Origin: CAZOHN01 sp964579325
Lineage (GTDB): Bacteria; Pseudomonadota; Alphaproteobacteria; Rhodobacterales; Rhodobacteraceae
Length of the DNA: 8,493 nt
Reading direction: 5' to 3'
NCBI GenBank assembly: GCA_964579325.1
Contig: CAZOHN010000158.1
Span: 1 to 8,493 of the forward strand
The translations under genes and the position numbers were made by a program. Position 1 is the stretch's first letter, and every line of letters starts with the position of its first letter. Shown here one piece after another: positions 1 through 6,700 of the stretch. The notes under the pieces are model-generated. The model searched no databases. It was not told the origin of the DNA and saw only the letters and a list, made by a program, of their open reading frames with translations.

Positions 1-338
1 GGCGCGGTCAGGTTCACCGTCAGCACCTTCTCGATGTCGGTGCGGTGCATGGTGGCCAGCACCCCGTCCATGCCGAGGCCGGCATTGTTCACGAGCCCCC
101 AGAAGGTGCCGTGGCGCTGGACAAGCTCGCTCACGAGCGGCGGAATCGACCCTATGTCGCCCAGATCGCAAGGCATGAACTCGGCCCGGCCGTCCGATCC
201 CTCGACCACCTCGCGGTAGTCGCCGCTGTAACTGCGGCTAAGGCCGACCACGCGATAGCCCACCGGATCGGCCAGGAGGCGCCGGGCGATGGCGAGGCCG
301 AGGCCGCGCGATACGCCGGTGACGAGCACGTTTCTCAT
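1..338 (-). CDS. Short-chain dehydrogenase/reductase, FabG-like (3' end outside window)
   Basis: The first 112 residues of an NAD(P)-dependent short-chain dehydrogenase/reductase, cut by the left window edge. The Rossmann cofactor motif TGVSRGLG is at residues 7-14, an acidic CDL (D58) sits where the family contacts the adenine ring, NNAG is at 84-87, and the VNL asparagine (N109) matches the first member of the family's catalytic tetrad. The Ser-Tyr-Lys part of the active site would lie beyond the edge, so catalytic competence cannot be judged. The ATG start lies 3 bp after the ligase stop, with an AAAGGGG purine run just upstream inside the ligase gene, so it is the fourth visible gene of the operon. 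Family knowledge: such enzymes reduce or oxidise carbonyls, and those beside an acyl carrier protein often reduce 3-oxoacyl-ACP. Reduction of a carrier-bound acyl group is inferred; a nucleotide-sugar or other ketone substrate is equally possible. Confidence 0.88.
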   Translation of the reverse strand, partial: MRNVLVTGVSRGLGLAIARRLLADPVGYRVVGLSRSYSGDYREVVEGSDGRAEFMPCDLGDIGSIPPLVSELVQRHGTFWGLVNNAGLGMDGVLATMHRTDIEKVLTVNLTA

Positions 339-341
339 GGT

Positions 342-1679
342 TCAGGCCCCTTTCGTCCGCACGAGCTTGCCCGCGGCATTGGTCTCGAATCCGTCCACGA
401 AGCGGACGATGGCTGGCACCGCCTCACGTTCCAGCCGCGCCCGGCAGGTCTCGAGGATGGCGGTCTTGACCGCACCCGCCTCGGCGCCCTCGGCCAGTTG
501 CACCTCGGCCAGCACCAGCGCGCCGGTGACGGGACTGCGCTTGCCCGAGACCTGCACCAGCGCCACGCCGGGCACGTCCTTGACCACGGCCTCGACCGTC
601 TCGGGATAGACCTTCACGCCACCGATGTTGATCATCCCGTTCTCGCGGCCGAGGAACAGCGCCCGGTCGCCCTCTAGCGCGATGCGGTCGCCCGAGGAGA
701 TGTAGCCGTCGGCATCGACTTCGATACCCGGGACCGGCGCGGTGAGCGCCGAGACGGGGGGCTTGAGCCAGAGGATGCCATCGACACGCTTCATCCGCAC
801 CCCGCCGGGCGCGGCCTCGAAGTAGCTCGCGGGGAAGCCCGCGCGCTCGTCGGTGACGGAAAAGCCCACGCCGGCCTCGGTCGAGGCATAGATGTGGGTG
901 ACGCGGGCCGTGGGGAAGGCCGCGCGCAGGGCGCCGAGCGTCGCCTGGTCGGCGATCTCGCCGCCGAGCGTCACCTGGCGCAAGGGCAGACCCGTGACGC
1001 CGGGCACCATCAGGAGCCGCCGCCAGAGCGTGGGCGTGGCCGACAGGTGCGTGACGCCGCCCGCGGCAAGTTCGGCCACCTGGGCGGCAAGCGGCGCGGA
1101 GGTATCGGCGGCGACCAGCGTGCCCCCGCCGATCAGCGCCTGCAACACCACCTGCATGCCGGCAAAACGCGTCGGGTCGTAGAGAAGGCCCCAGACCGGG
1201 CCCTGATCGGGCCGGAAGCGGTAGACGCTGCGGGAGAGCGAGCGCAGCGTGTGGGGCACGATCTTGGGGATGCCGGTGGTGCCCGAGGTGGTCATCAACC
1301 AGCGGGTGGGCAACGCGCCCTCGCGGCGATCGGGCTCGAACAGAGCCTGAATCGGCATCGCATCGGGCAGATCGCCGCGGTCCGAGACGAGCCGGGTCGC
1401 GCCCGCCGCTGCCGTCAGCGCCCGCACGGTGTCGGGGGCAAGCGCGTGGGACAGCAGCAGCATCGCCTCGACCTGGCCATCCAGCGCGGCAATGGCGCGG
1501 ATGAGCGCGACGGGATCGTGCAGGCTGAGCGCCACCCGATCCCCTGCCCCGATCTCCGCCGCCGGACCAAGGCCACGCAGCGCGCCCCCATCGACCGTCA
1601 CGCCCCCGCCGACGAGGACCGGGCGCAGGGCCGCACCCTCCGGCGCACCCCCGGCGATCTGGTCGGCGAGCGCGGTCAT
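342..1679 (-). CDS. AMP-forming acyl-activating ligase (ANL superfamily), probable acyl-ACP ligase
   Basis: A 445-residue ATP-dependent acid-activating enzyme. The core motifs of the adenylate-forming superfamily are visible in order: the phosphate loop TTSGTTGIPK (130-139), YASTE (264-268), SGD with the ribose-binding aspartate (D331), the hinge GRENGMINIGG (344-354), and a C-terminal AAGK with the probable catalytic lysine K438. It is short for the family (commonly 500-550 residues); the loss is mostly N-terminal, as the phosphate loop begins at residue 130. Family knowledge: the enzyme makes an acyl-AMP, then passes the acyl group to CoA, a carrier protein or an amine. Inference: because its ATG overlaps the stop of the upstream acyl carrier protein gene (ATGA, 4 bp), the natural acceptor is probably the phosphopantetheine of that carrier. 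The acid substrate cannot be read from the sequence. No membrane segment or signal peptide is seen, so it is cytoplasmic. A plain acyl-CoA synthetase is the main alternative. Confidence 0.9.
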   Translation of the reverse strand: MTALADQIAGGAPEGAALRPVLVGGGVTVDGGALRGLGPAAEIGAGDRVALSLHDPVALIRAIAALDGQVEAMLLLSHALAPDTVRALTAAAGATRLVSDRGDLPDAMPIQALFEPDRREGALPTRWLMTTSGTTGIPKIVPHTLRSLSRSVYRFRPDQGPVWGLLYDPTRFAGMQVVLQALIGGGTLVAADTSAPLAAQVAELAAGGVTHLSATPTLWRRLLMVPGVTGLPLRQVTLGGEIADQATLGALRAAFPTARVTHIYASTEAGVGFSVTDERAGFPASYFEAAPGGVRMKRVDGILWLKPPVSALTAPVPGIEVDADGYISSGDRIALEGDRALFLGRENGMINIGGVKVYPETVEAVVKDVPGVALVQVSGKRSPVTGALVLAEVQLAEGAEAGAVKTAILETCRARLEREAVPAIVRFVDGFETNAAGKLVRTKGA

Positions 1680-1936
1680 CCCTTCGGGCGGTAGCGGTCG
1701 TAGAAGGCCACGAACTCGGCGAAGCTCTGCGGGTAGAAGGCGTCCTCGGCCAGCGTGAAGGGGTCGTAGCCGAGCGCCTCCTCGAGCGAGGAGACGAAGA
1801 TCGCGAAACCGAGGCTGTCGAGCCCGGTGTCGAGCAGGATCGTGTCGGGGGCGAGGTCGGGCGCCTCGGTCCCGTTCTCCTGCGCCCAGACCTCGGCGAA
1901 GACCCGGCGGATGTCGGCTTCGAGTTGTTGCGTCAC
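1676..1936 (-). CDS. Stand-alone acyl carrier protein
   Basis: An 86-residue acidic protein with the phosphopantetheine attachment motif GLDSLGF; serine 41 is the predicted attachment site. Around it is the expected small helical carrier fold, with a hydrophobic stretch after the serine (FAIFVSSLEEAL) and an aromatic C-terminus (FAEFVAFYDRY). Length is close to the usual 75-90 residues. The start is GTG: no in-frame ATG fits, and a GAGG element lies 8 nt upstream (1945-1948). It follows the acyltransferase gene by 31 bp and overlaps the ligase by 4 bp. It is too divergent in sequence to be the housekeeping fatty-acid ACP and its neighbours are not fatty-acid synthase genes, so a dedicated role carrying the acyl group activated by the ligase is inferred. 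It would need a phosphopantetheinyl transferase, not encoded here. Confidence 0.9.
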   Translation of the reverse strand: MTQQLEADIRRVFAEVWAQENGTEAPDLAPDTILLDTGLDSLGFAIFVSSLEEALGYDPFTLAEDAFYPQSFAEFVAFYDRYRPKG

Positions 1937-1967
1937 GATGGGATCCTCACGGTCTGGGGATCAGGCG

Positions 1968-2426
1968 TCAGGGCCTGACGGGGGTGCTGTTGCCCTTGTC
2001 GAGGCGGATGCCCCAGGGGCCGGTCACGATGTTCTGTTCCACCACGCGGGCGGGGTTGCCCATCACCACGCAGTTCGAGGGCACGTCGCGGCCGACGACG
2101 GAATTGCCGGTCACGATCACGCTGTCGCCGATGGTGACGCCGGGCAGCACGATCGCGCCGTAGCCGATGAAGCAGTTCTTCCCGATCCGCACCTCGAGGT
2201 GCTGGCGGTTGACGAAATCATGGGTGAGCACCGCCGCGCCCTTGGTGATGGCGGTGCAGTCGCCGATGTGGATGCCCCTGGGATAGGTCTTGTCGAGCCG
2301 CGCGCCGAGCGAGATGCGGACATGTGCGCCGATGTCCATGCCATAGACCCGGCGGTACCAGAAATAGGTCGCCGGAAGGACGGCGTTCCGGAACACGAAT
2401 GTTCTGACCTTCGAAACCAGCGACAT
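1968..2426 (-). CDS. Left-handed beta-helix (hexapeptide repeat) O-acetyl/acyltransferase
   Basis: A 152-residue member of the hexapeptide-repeat acyltransferases (the group that includes WcaF, NodL and maltose acetyltransferase). The repeats are clear: GIHIGDCTAITKGAAVLTHD (51-70), then RIGKNCFIGYGAIVLPGVTI (80-99) continuing through GDSVIVTGNSVV, and the family-typical ending VVMGNPARVV (120-129). H69 in THD is the likely catalytic base. No signal peptide; probably a cytoplasmic trimer. The ATG at 2426 was chosen because the hexapeptide-family N-terminus begins there and AAGG lies about 9 nt upstream; the frame stays open further upstream, but that stretch has no family resemblance. Family knowledge: these enzymes acetylate sugars from acetyl-CoA. 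Inference: as first gene of an operon with a carrier protein and a ligase, it may use an acyl-ACP donor instead, modifying a sugar destined for a surface polysaccharide. Confidence 0.87.
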   Translation of the reverse strand: MSLVSKVRTFVFRNAVLPATYFWYRRVYGMDIGAHVRISLGARLDKTYPRGIHIGDCTAITKGAAVLTHDFVNRQHLEVRIGKNCFIGYGAIVLPGVTIGDSVIVTGNSVVGRDVPSNCVVMGNPARVVEQNIVTGPWGIRLDKGNSTPVRP

Positions 2427-2698
2427 GGACAGTGACCTTGGGCGATACGCGCGCGTTTTGATCCGTTTCCGCGCTGCAGTGCAATAGCCTGATGCCGCCC
2501 GGGCTGGAAACGCACAATCCCCGGAACGCAGGGCTGCCCGGCCCTGCCGCACCCGAGGGGACGGGTGCACACGGAATTGTCGGTTGGCAGGCCGTCCGGG
2601 GACTGTCAGCCTGTCGGCTGCACCATTTGTCCCGAACCCGGCCGTTCCGGGCACGTCCTGCCATGCCTGCCGGCCGGGGCTGCAGAGGAAATTTCCCG
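2427..2698. promoter_or_regulatory. Divergent intergenic region with clustered GC-rich hairpins
   Basis: This 272-bp gap between divergent genes must hold promoters for both the acyl-modification operon and the beta-helix gene, but no convincing -35/-10 pair was found. It has several short inverted repeats. GCAGGGC (2528-2534) pairs with 2541-2547 across a 6-nt loop. ACCCG (2551-2555) pairs with 2562-2566. CAGCC and GGCTG pair around 2608-2621. CCCGG (2637-2641) pairs with 2647-2651. Near the acyltransferase, CGTTTCC (2464-2470) is mirrored by GGAAACG (2506-2512), a possible operator. In very GC-rich DNA some of these will be chance. Confidence 0.4.
2684..2690 (+). promoter_or_regulatory. Ribosome binding site fixing the beta-helix gene start
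   Basis: AGAGGAA lies 8 nt before the ATG at 2699. It selects this start over the open frame that runs back to 2492, and the protein from 2699 begins with a proper signal peptide. Confidence 0.75.
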
Positions 2699-3970
2699 AT
2701 GATTCGCTTGTACCTTTCCGCCCTCCTGATCGCGCTTGCACAAACATTCGCGGGATCCGGGCCCGCTGCGGCGGAGGAGGCCCCCGTCACCGTGGCCACA
2801 CCCGCCGCGCTCGAGGCGGCGCTGGCGGAGGCCGGGGATGGCGCGACGATCCTGCTCGCACCGGGTGACTACGGAAACCTGCGTATCGCGCGGCGCAGCT
2901 TCTCTCCCCCCCTCACGCTGCGCGCCGCCGACCCCGACCGGCGGCCGGTGGTGACCGGGCTCGACATCCGCGACAGCGCGGGCCTGGTGCTCGACGGCCT
3001 GGTGTTCGACTACACCTACGCCCCCGACCACACCAACCGGCTGCGCTCCTTCAGCATCGGCAGCAGCGAACGGATCACGATCCGCAATTCGGCCTTCGAC
3101 GGCGACCTGGCCCGCGGCCGGGGGCCCGCCGAGGATGGCTTCGGCTTCGCGATCGGGCTCTCGGTGCGCAACGCGCGCGAGGTGCTGATCGAGGACAACG
3201 CGTTCTTCGACTTCTTCCGCGCGGCCTCGTTCCGCAACATCGCCGGGCTCACGATCCGCGGCAACGACATCCACAGCATCCGGATGGACGGGCTGAACTT
3301 CGCGCAGGTCGACGACGTGCTGATCGAGGGCAACACGATCCGGGACTTCAACCGGGCGCTCGGAACCAAGGACCATGCCGACATGATCCAGTTCTGGACC
3401 GCCTATACCTCGCGGCCCTCGACCGGCATCACCATCCGCGGCAACGTTCTGAACACAGGGGTCGGCGCCTTCACCCAGTCGATCTTCATCCGCAACGAGA
3501 AGGTCGACCGCGGCGACTGGGGCCACGACATGTACTACCGCGACATCACGATCGAGGAGAACGTGATCATCAACGCGCATCTGCACGGGATCACCGTCGC
3601 GCAGACCGACGGCGTGGTGATCCGCCGCAACACGGTGGTGCACAACCCCCGCTCGGCCGGCGAACAACCGCGACGCCCGCGCTGGATCCCGCAGATCCGC
3701 GTGCGCAAGGTCAGCCGCGACGTGCGGATCGAGGACAACATCGTGGCGACGATCAACGGGCATGAGGGCCAGCCCGACTGGGTGGTCGAGGGCAACCTGA
3801 TGATCCAGCACCAGCACCCGACGCGCCCGGGCCATTTCGACCGGATCTTCGCGAACGCGCTCAGGGGCGATCCGCGCGATCTCGGCAGCTATGCCTACCG
3901 TCCTGACGGGCCGGCCGGCCCCCCGGGCCTCGGCGCGGAGATCCTGCGGGCGCGCGATGCGGGGAACTGA
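2699..3970 (+). CDS. Secreted right-handed parallel beta-helix protein (polysaccharide lyase/epimerase fold)
   Basis: A 423-residue exported protein. Residues 1-25 form a signal peptide: Arg3, a hydrophobic core (LYLSALLIALAQTF) and an AAA/EE junction as probable cleavage site. TPAALEAALAEAGDGATILLAPGDY (34-58) is the characteristic opening of pectate-lyase-like beta-helix proteins. It is followed by about eight coil repeats with recurring I-x-I-x-x-N/D spacing, e.g. ITIRNSAF (126-133), VLIEDNAF (162-169), LTIRGNDI (184-191), VLIEGNTI (207-214), ITIRGNVL (244-251), ITIEENVI (283-290), VVIRRNTV (306-313) and VRIEDNIV (342-349). KDHADMIQFW (224-233) is a candidate active-site or metal-binding segment. 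Family knowledge: this fold covers polysaccharide lyases, C5-epimerases and some hydrolases. Inference: given the polymerase gene 102 bp downstream, it cuts or epimerises the polysaccharide of this locus in the periplasm or outside. Substrate and chemistry cannot be assigned. Confidence 0.85.
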   Translation: MIRLYLSALLIALAQTFAGSGPAAAEEAPVTVATPAALEAALAEAGDGATILLAPGDYGNLRIARRSFSPPLTLRAADPDRRPVVTGLDIRDSAGLVLDGLVFDYTYAPDHTNRLRSFSIGSSERITIRNSAFDGDLARGRGPAEDGFGFAIGLSVRNAREVLIEDNAFFDFFRAASFRNIAGLTIRGNDIHSIRMDGLNFAQVDDVLIEGNTIRDFNRALGTKDHADMIQFWTAYTSRPSTGITIRGNVLNTGVGAFTQSIFIRNEKVDRGDWGHDMYYRDITIEENVIINAHLHGITVAQTDGVVIRRNTVVHNPRSAGEQPRRPRWIPQIRVRKVSRDVRIEDNIVATINGHEGQPDWVVEGNLMIQHQHPTRPGHFDRIFANALRGDPRDLGSYAYRPDGPAGPPGLGAEILRARDAGN

Positions 3971-4025
3971 GGTGGCGATGGTGCCGGTCCTCTCGTCTTG
4001 CGGCGGGAAATGGTCTATACCCTGC

Positions 4026-4041
4026 CCGCGCGGGGGCGCGG
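4026..4041. other. Short GC-rich inverted repeat between beta-helix and membrane-protein genes
   Basis: CCGCGC and GCGCGG flank a GGGG loop in the 102-bp gap between the two plus-strand genes. There is no T-run after it, so it is not a standard intrinsic terminator; it may lie in the leader of the downstream gene or be a chance structure. Confidence 0.3.
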
Positions 4042-4072
4042 AATGATGAGACCAGTCGGGACCTGAGACGCC

Positions 4073-5557
4073 GTGGCCGTGACCGATCCGACCTCCCTCG
4101 CGGGCGCCCGCGAGACCATCCTGTCAGGAACCGCCGCCGGGGGCCGGGTCGCGCTGCCGCTCCTGGCCAAGATCTACATCCTGGCGGTGATGATCCCGAT
4201 CGCCTTCTCGCTGGGCCCTCTGTTCATGACCGGGCTGCGGGCGGTGCTGCTCGTCGTGTCGGTCCCGCTGTTCTTCATGCTGCTGTCGGGCCGGTTCGGC
4301 AAGCTCGTGATCCCCGACGTCCTGTTCCTGGCGCATCTGGTCTGGATGGCGATCGCGATCGGCATGACCTCGCCCGACATGATGGTGACGAACATCGGAT
4401 CGGCGGGGATGGAGTTCTACGGCGGCTACCTCGTGGGGCGCGCGACGATCCGTACGCCGGGCCAGTTCGTGGCGCTCTGCCGCTTCGTGATGATCGCGGT
4501 GCTCTGCACGCTGCCGCTGGCGATCCACGAGGCCCTGACCGGCCGGTCGATCGTGATCGAGATGATCCGCAGCACCGGCCTGGGCTCGGTCAAGATCGCA
4601 AAGGCCGGCGAGCGGATGGGCTTCGACCGGGCGCAGGTGGTCTTCGCCCACCCGATCCACTACGGGCTCTTCGCCTCGACGGCCTTCGCGCTGACCTTCC
4701 TGGGGCTCAAGAACATCCTGTCCTCGGCAACGCGCTACATCGCGGCCTTCGGGATCGGGATGTGCGTGTTCTTCTCGCTGTCGAGCGGGCCGCTGATGGC
4801 GATGGTCATCCAGCTCGGCCTGATCGTCTGGGCGGCGATGTTCGCCGGCGTCGAGCGGCGCTGGCTGATGCTCACGGGCTTTGCGGTGTTCTGCTACGTC
4901 GTGGTCGACCTCTTGTCGAACCGCACCCCGATCGAGGTGTTCTTCAGCTACGCGACCTTCTCGGCGCACAACGCCTACTGGCGGGGCATCATCTTCACCT
5001 GGGGGATGAAGAACATCTTCGGCGATGCCGAGGCGGGTATCCCCTCGGCGATGATGTTCGGGATCGGCTTCAACGACTGGGTGCGGCCGAGCTTCATGAA
5101 CTCGGGCAGCATCGACAACTTCTGGCTGCTGATCGGGGTCCGCTACGGCGCGGTGGCGGTCCTCCTGTTGATGGTGGGCTTCTTCGTCGGCATGTGGAAG
5201 GTCGGGCAGCGCGACCTCGGGCGCGAGGGCGAGCTGTTCCAGCTGCGGCGGACCTGGATGATCCTGTTCATGGGCTATGCCTTCGCGCTGGCCACGGTCC
5301 ATGTCTGGACCTCGATCTACTCCTTCGTGTTCTTCATGTACGGCGCGGGGATGTGGTTGCTGAGCGTCACGCCGCAGGACGAGGCCGCCACGCCCGACCC
5401 GGCCACCCTGCCCCCCGCCCCGGCCTCGCGCTACACGCGCTTTCCCGTGCATGCACCCAGGCAGGCACCCAGGCAGGCCGGCGTCAGCCGCCGTGACCCT
5501 TCGCGCGCGCCCTCTTCGTCCGCACCCAGCCCAGGAAGGCCCGGTCGGGCGCCTTGA
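4073..5557 (+). CDS. Polytopic membrane protein, O-antigen ligase / Wzy-type polymerase superfamily
   Basis: A 494-residue inner-membrane protein with about eleven or twelve hydrophobic segments (approximately 31-50, 54-72, 80-98, 112-123, 137-155, 195-211, 222-237, 240-257, 264-282, 349-373, 396-412, 414-430). The large non-membrane stretch at 283-348 is typical of the big periplasmic loop of O-antigen ligases and exopolysaccharide polymerases. LSSGPLMAM (236-244) resembles the SRG-type segment of the Wzy_C domain, and SIDNFWLLIGVRYG (346-359) resembles the conserved loop-to-helix motif after it. It probably joins or transfers lipid-linked glycan units on the periplasmic face; polymerase versus ligase cannot be separated by eye. 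The start is GTG 4073 (an in-frame stop at 4064-4066 blocks anything earlier; GTG 4079 is an alternative), and the ribosome site is weak. The tail after residue 432 is Pro/Ala/Arg-rich, and its last 24 codons run antisense into the rep gene, suggesting a replaced or extended C-terminus. Confidence 0.78.
   Translation: MAVTDPTSLAGARETILSGTAAGGRVALPLLAKIYILAVMIPIAFSLGPLFMTGLRAVLLVVSVPLFFMLLSGRFGKLVIPDVLFLAHLVWMAIAIGMTSPDMMVTNIGSAGMEFYGGYLVGRATIRTPGQFVALCRFVMIAVLCTLPLAIHEALTGRSIVIEMIRSTGLGSVKIAKAGERMGFDRAQVVFAHPIHYGLFASTAFALTFLGLKNILSSATRYIAAFGIGMCVFFSLSSGPLMAMVIQLGLIVWAAMFAGVERRWLMLTGFAVFCYVVVDLLSNRTPIEVFFSYATFSAHNAYWRGIIFTWGMKNIFGDAEAGIPSAMMFGIGFNDWVRPSFMNSGSIDNFWLLIGVRYGAVAVLLLMVGFFVGMWKVGQRDLGREGELFQLRRTWMILFMGYAFALATVHVWTSIYSFVFFMYGAGMWLLSVTPQDEAATPDPATLPPAPASRYTRFPVHAPRQAPRQAGVSRRDPSRAPSSSAPSPGRPGRAP
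5453..5476. repeat. Two tandem copies of a 12-bp repeat at the gene junction
   Basis: The unit GCACCCAGGCAG occurs twice head to tail (5453-5464 and 5465-5476), inside the 3' end of the membrane-protein gene and 8 bp beyond the rep stop codon. In the protein it gives the repeated APRQ (residues 461-468). It marks the boundary between polysaccharide locus and replication module, and could be replication slippage or a junction scar. Confidence 0.6.
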
Positions 5558-6620
5558 GGCGGGGAAAGCCCGAGGCGGCCCAGTAGCCCTGCCACTCGGC
5601 CTCGAGCGCGTAGACGTCGGCGCCCGGCATCAGCGCCCGCGCGGCCTCGAAGGTCTCGGGCGCCAGGAGCGGCGGCGGAGGCCCCTCGAAGACGCCGGGC
5701 CGGGGCACCACGCGGATCACATCGCCGGGCTCTTCCGCCAGCACGTAGTCGGGCAGCCGGTCCTCGCGCAGGATCTCGCGCACCATCGCGCGGAACACCC
5801 GCAAGGGCGAGGCCGAGCCGGTCTTCTTCAGGAGCGTCGCGACCGAGACGCGCCACTCGGGCTGGCGGCCGCAATGCTTGCGGGCAAGCTCGTAGAGCCG
5901 GCGCTCGAGCGGCTTTCGCAAGGTGAAATAGTCTCTGGAAAGCGTCAGCACGCTTTTGGCCAGCACCGCCCGGTAGAGCCAGTCCGAAAGCGTCACCCGG
6001 ACCGAGACCATCCGCCCCGCGCGGGTGCGCCGGACGATCTCCCAGGCCTCGATCAGGCCGAAGCCGGTCGTCACCTCGAGCGGGTCCTCGGCGGGGCCGG
6101 TGGCGATGTTGGTGGTGATGCGGGTGCCCGCCAGCCGCTCGAAGGCGTCGCGCAGCCGCTGGTAGCCATCTCCGGAGGTCTCGCGCCCGGTGGCGGTGAG
6201 GAGGTCGTGGGCGGTCAGCGTAAGGGTGCGGTGCGTCGCGCGGCCGGCGTTGAGCGCGGCCATCAGCTGGCTGATGCAGAAGATCAGGATGTCGGCATCG
6301 AAGATCGTGGCCCGGCCCTTGACCGAGGGCGTCACGGTGATCTCGACCCCGTTGTGGGCATAGGCCAGGATCCGGCGGTCGGGCCGCGTCGAGAGCGAGA
6401 AGAGCGGATGCTCCATCGAGGCGAGGTCATGCTTGGGGACAGCGGCGAAGAAGTCGCAGACGAAGAAATCCCCCAGAGCACCGGAAGCGACCCCCCTGCC
6501 CTGCCCGCCAGCCGCGAGGGCTGCGCCGCCCGTCACCGGAGGAACGCCGGAAGACGTCCCCGGGACGCGGTCCGCTGTCGTGTCATGGCCTGCTCTTGCC
6601 TGTGGTGTCCCGGAACGCAT
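5484..6620 (-). CDS. repA: Plasmid replication initiator protein A (RPA/RepA family)
   Basis: A plasmid replication initiator of the type widespread on alphaproteobacterial, especially Rhodobacterales, replicons. Numbered from ATG 6620 (378 residues), family signatures are DFFVCDFF (51-58), the MEHPLFSLSTRPDRR stretch (69-83), PSVKGRATIFDADILIFCIS (98-117), ERLAGTRITTNI (161-172), LSDWLYRAV (211-219) and RDYFTLRKPLERRLYELARK (229-248). It should bind the iterons upstream and recruit host replication proteins. The start is uncertain. The frame is open back to GTG 6767, but that extension would run across the iterons, whose 22-bp period is not a multiple of three, so it is unlikely to be coding. 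ATG 6620 is used here; GTG 6536 (350 residues, 22 residues ahead of DFFVCD) matches my recollection of family N-termini better. Neither has a good ribosome site. The 3' end overlaps the convergent membrane-protein gene by 74 bp. The symbol follows the family name; the exact compatibility group is unknown. Confidence 0.88.
   Translation of the reverse strand: MRSGTPQARAGHDTTADRVPGTSSGVPPVTGGAALAAGGQGRGVASGALGDFFVCDFFAAVPKHDLASMEHPLFSLSTRPDRRILAYAHNGVEITVTPSVKGRATIFDADILIFCISQLMAALNAGRATHRTLTLTAHDLLTATGRETSGDGYQRLRDAFERLAGTRITTNIATGPAEDPLEVTTGFGLIEAWEIVRRTRAGRMVSVRVTLSDWLYRAVLAKSVLTLSRDYFTLRKPLERRLYELARKHCGRQPEWRVSVATLLKKTGSASPLRVFRAMVREILREDRLPDYVLAEEPGDVIRVVPRPGVFEGPPPPLLAPETFEAARALMPGADVYALEAEWQGYWAASGFPRLKAPDRAFLGWVRTKRARAKGHGG
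6555..6567. promoter_or_regulatory. Interrupted palindrome near the rep start
   Basis: CGTCCC and GGGACG are separated by a single C. The centre is too short for a hairpin, so if functional it would be a protein-binding site. It lies between the two candidate rep starts (6620 and 6536): it would be within coding if 6620 is used, or just upstream of the gene if 6536 is used, where an autoregulatory site would fit. Confidence 0.3.
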
Positions 6621-6672
6621 GGCCCGCGGGATCGTCGTTTCATTGACACCGAGGCTAGGTCCTCGCGCCGAT

Positions 6673-6688
6673 TCCGGCAAGCGCCGGA
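6673..6688. other. Short hairpin next to the iterons
   Basis: TCCGGC (6673-6678) and GCCGGA (6683-6688) form a perfect 6-bp stem around a 4-nt AAGC loop, 12 bp before the first iteron. It would fall in the rep mRNA leader and may affect rep expression, or may be incidental. Confidence 0.35.
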
Positions 6689-6700
6689 TGGCGGCAGGAT

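Noticed and set aside
2427..2747. N-terminal extension of the hexapeptide acyltransferase frame
   Set aside because: It would overlap the signal peptide of the divergent beta-helix gene and has no family similarity; the protein from 2426 is full length.
2606..3835. 409-residue open frame on the minus strand
   Set aside because: Shadow of the beta-helix gene; Val/Asp/Ala-rich with no recognisable motif.
4026..4041. GC hairpin as a rho-independent terminator
   Set aside because: No T-tract follows and the downstream gene is on the same strand.
4124..5452. 442-residue open frame on the minus strand
   Set aside because: Its translation is His/Arg/Asp/Glu/Gln-rich with no domain sense, as expected for the complement of a GC-rich membrane-protein gene.
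6643..6648. TTGACA as a -35 promoter box
   Set aside because: Nothing resembling a -10 box lies 16-18 bp downstream, and the strand is opposite to rep.
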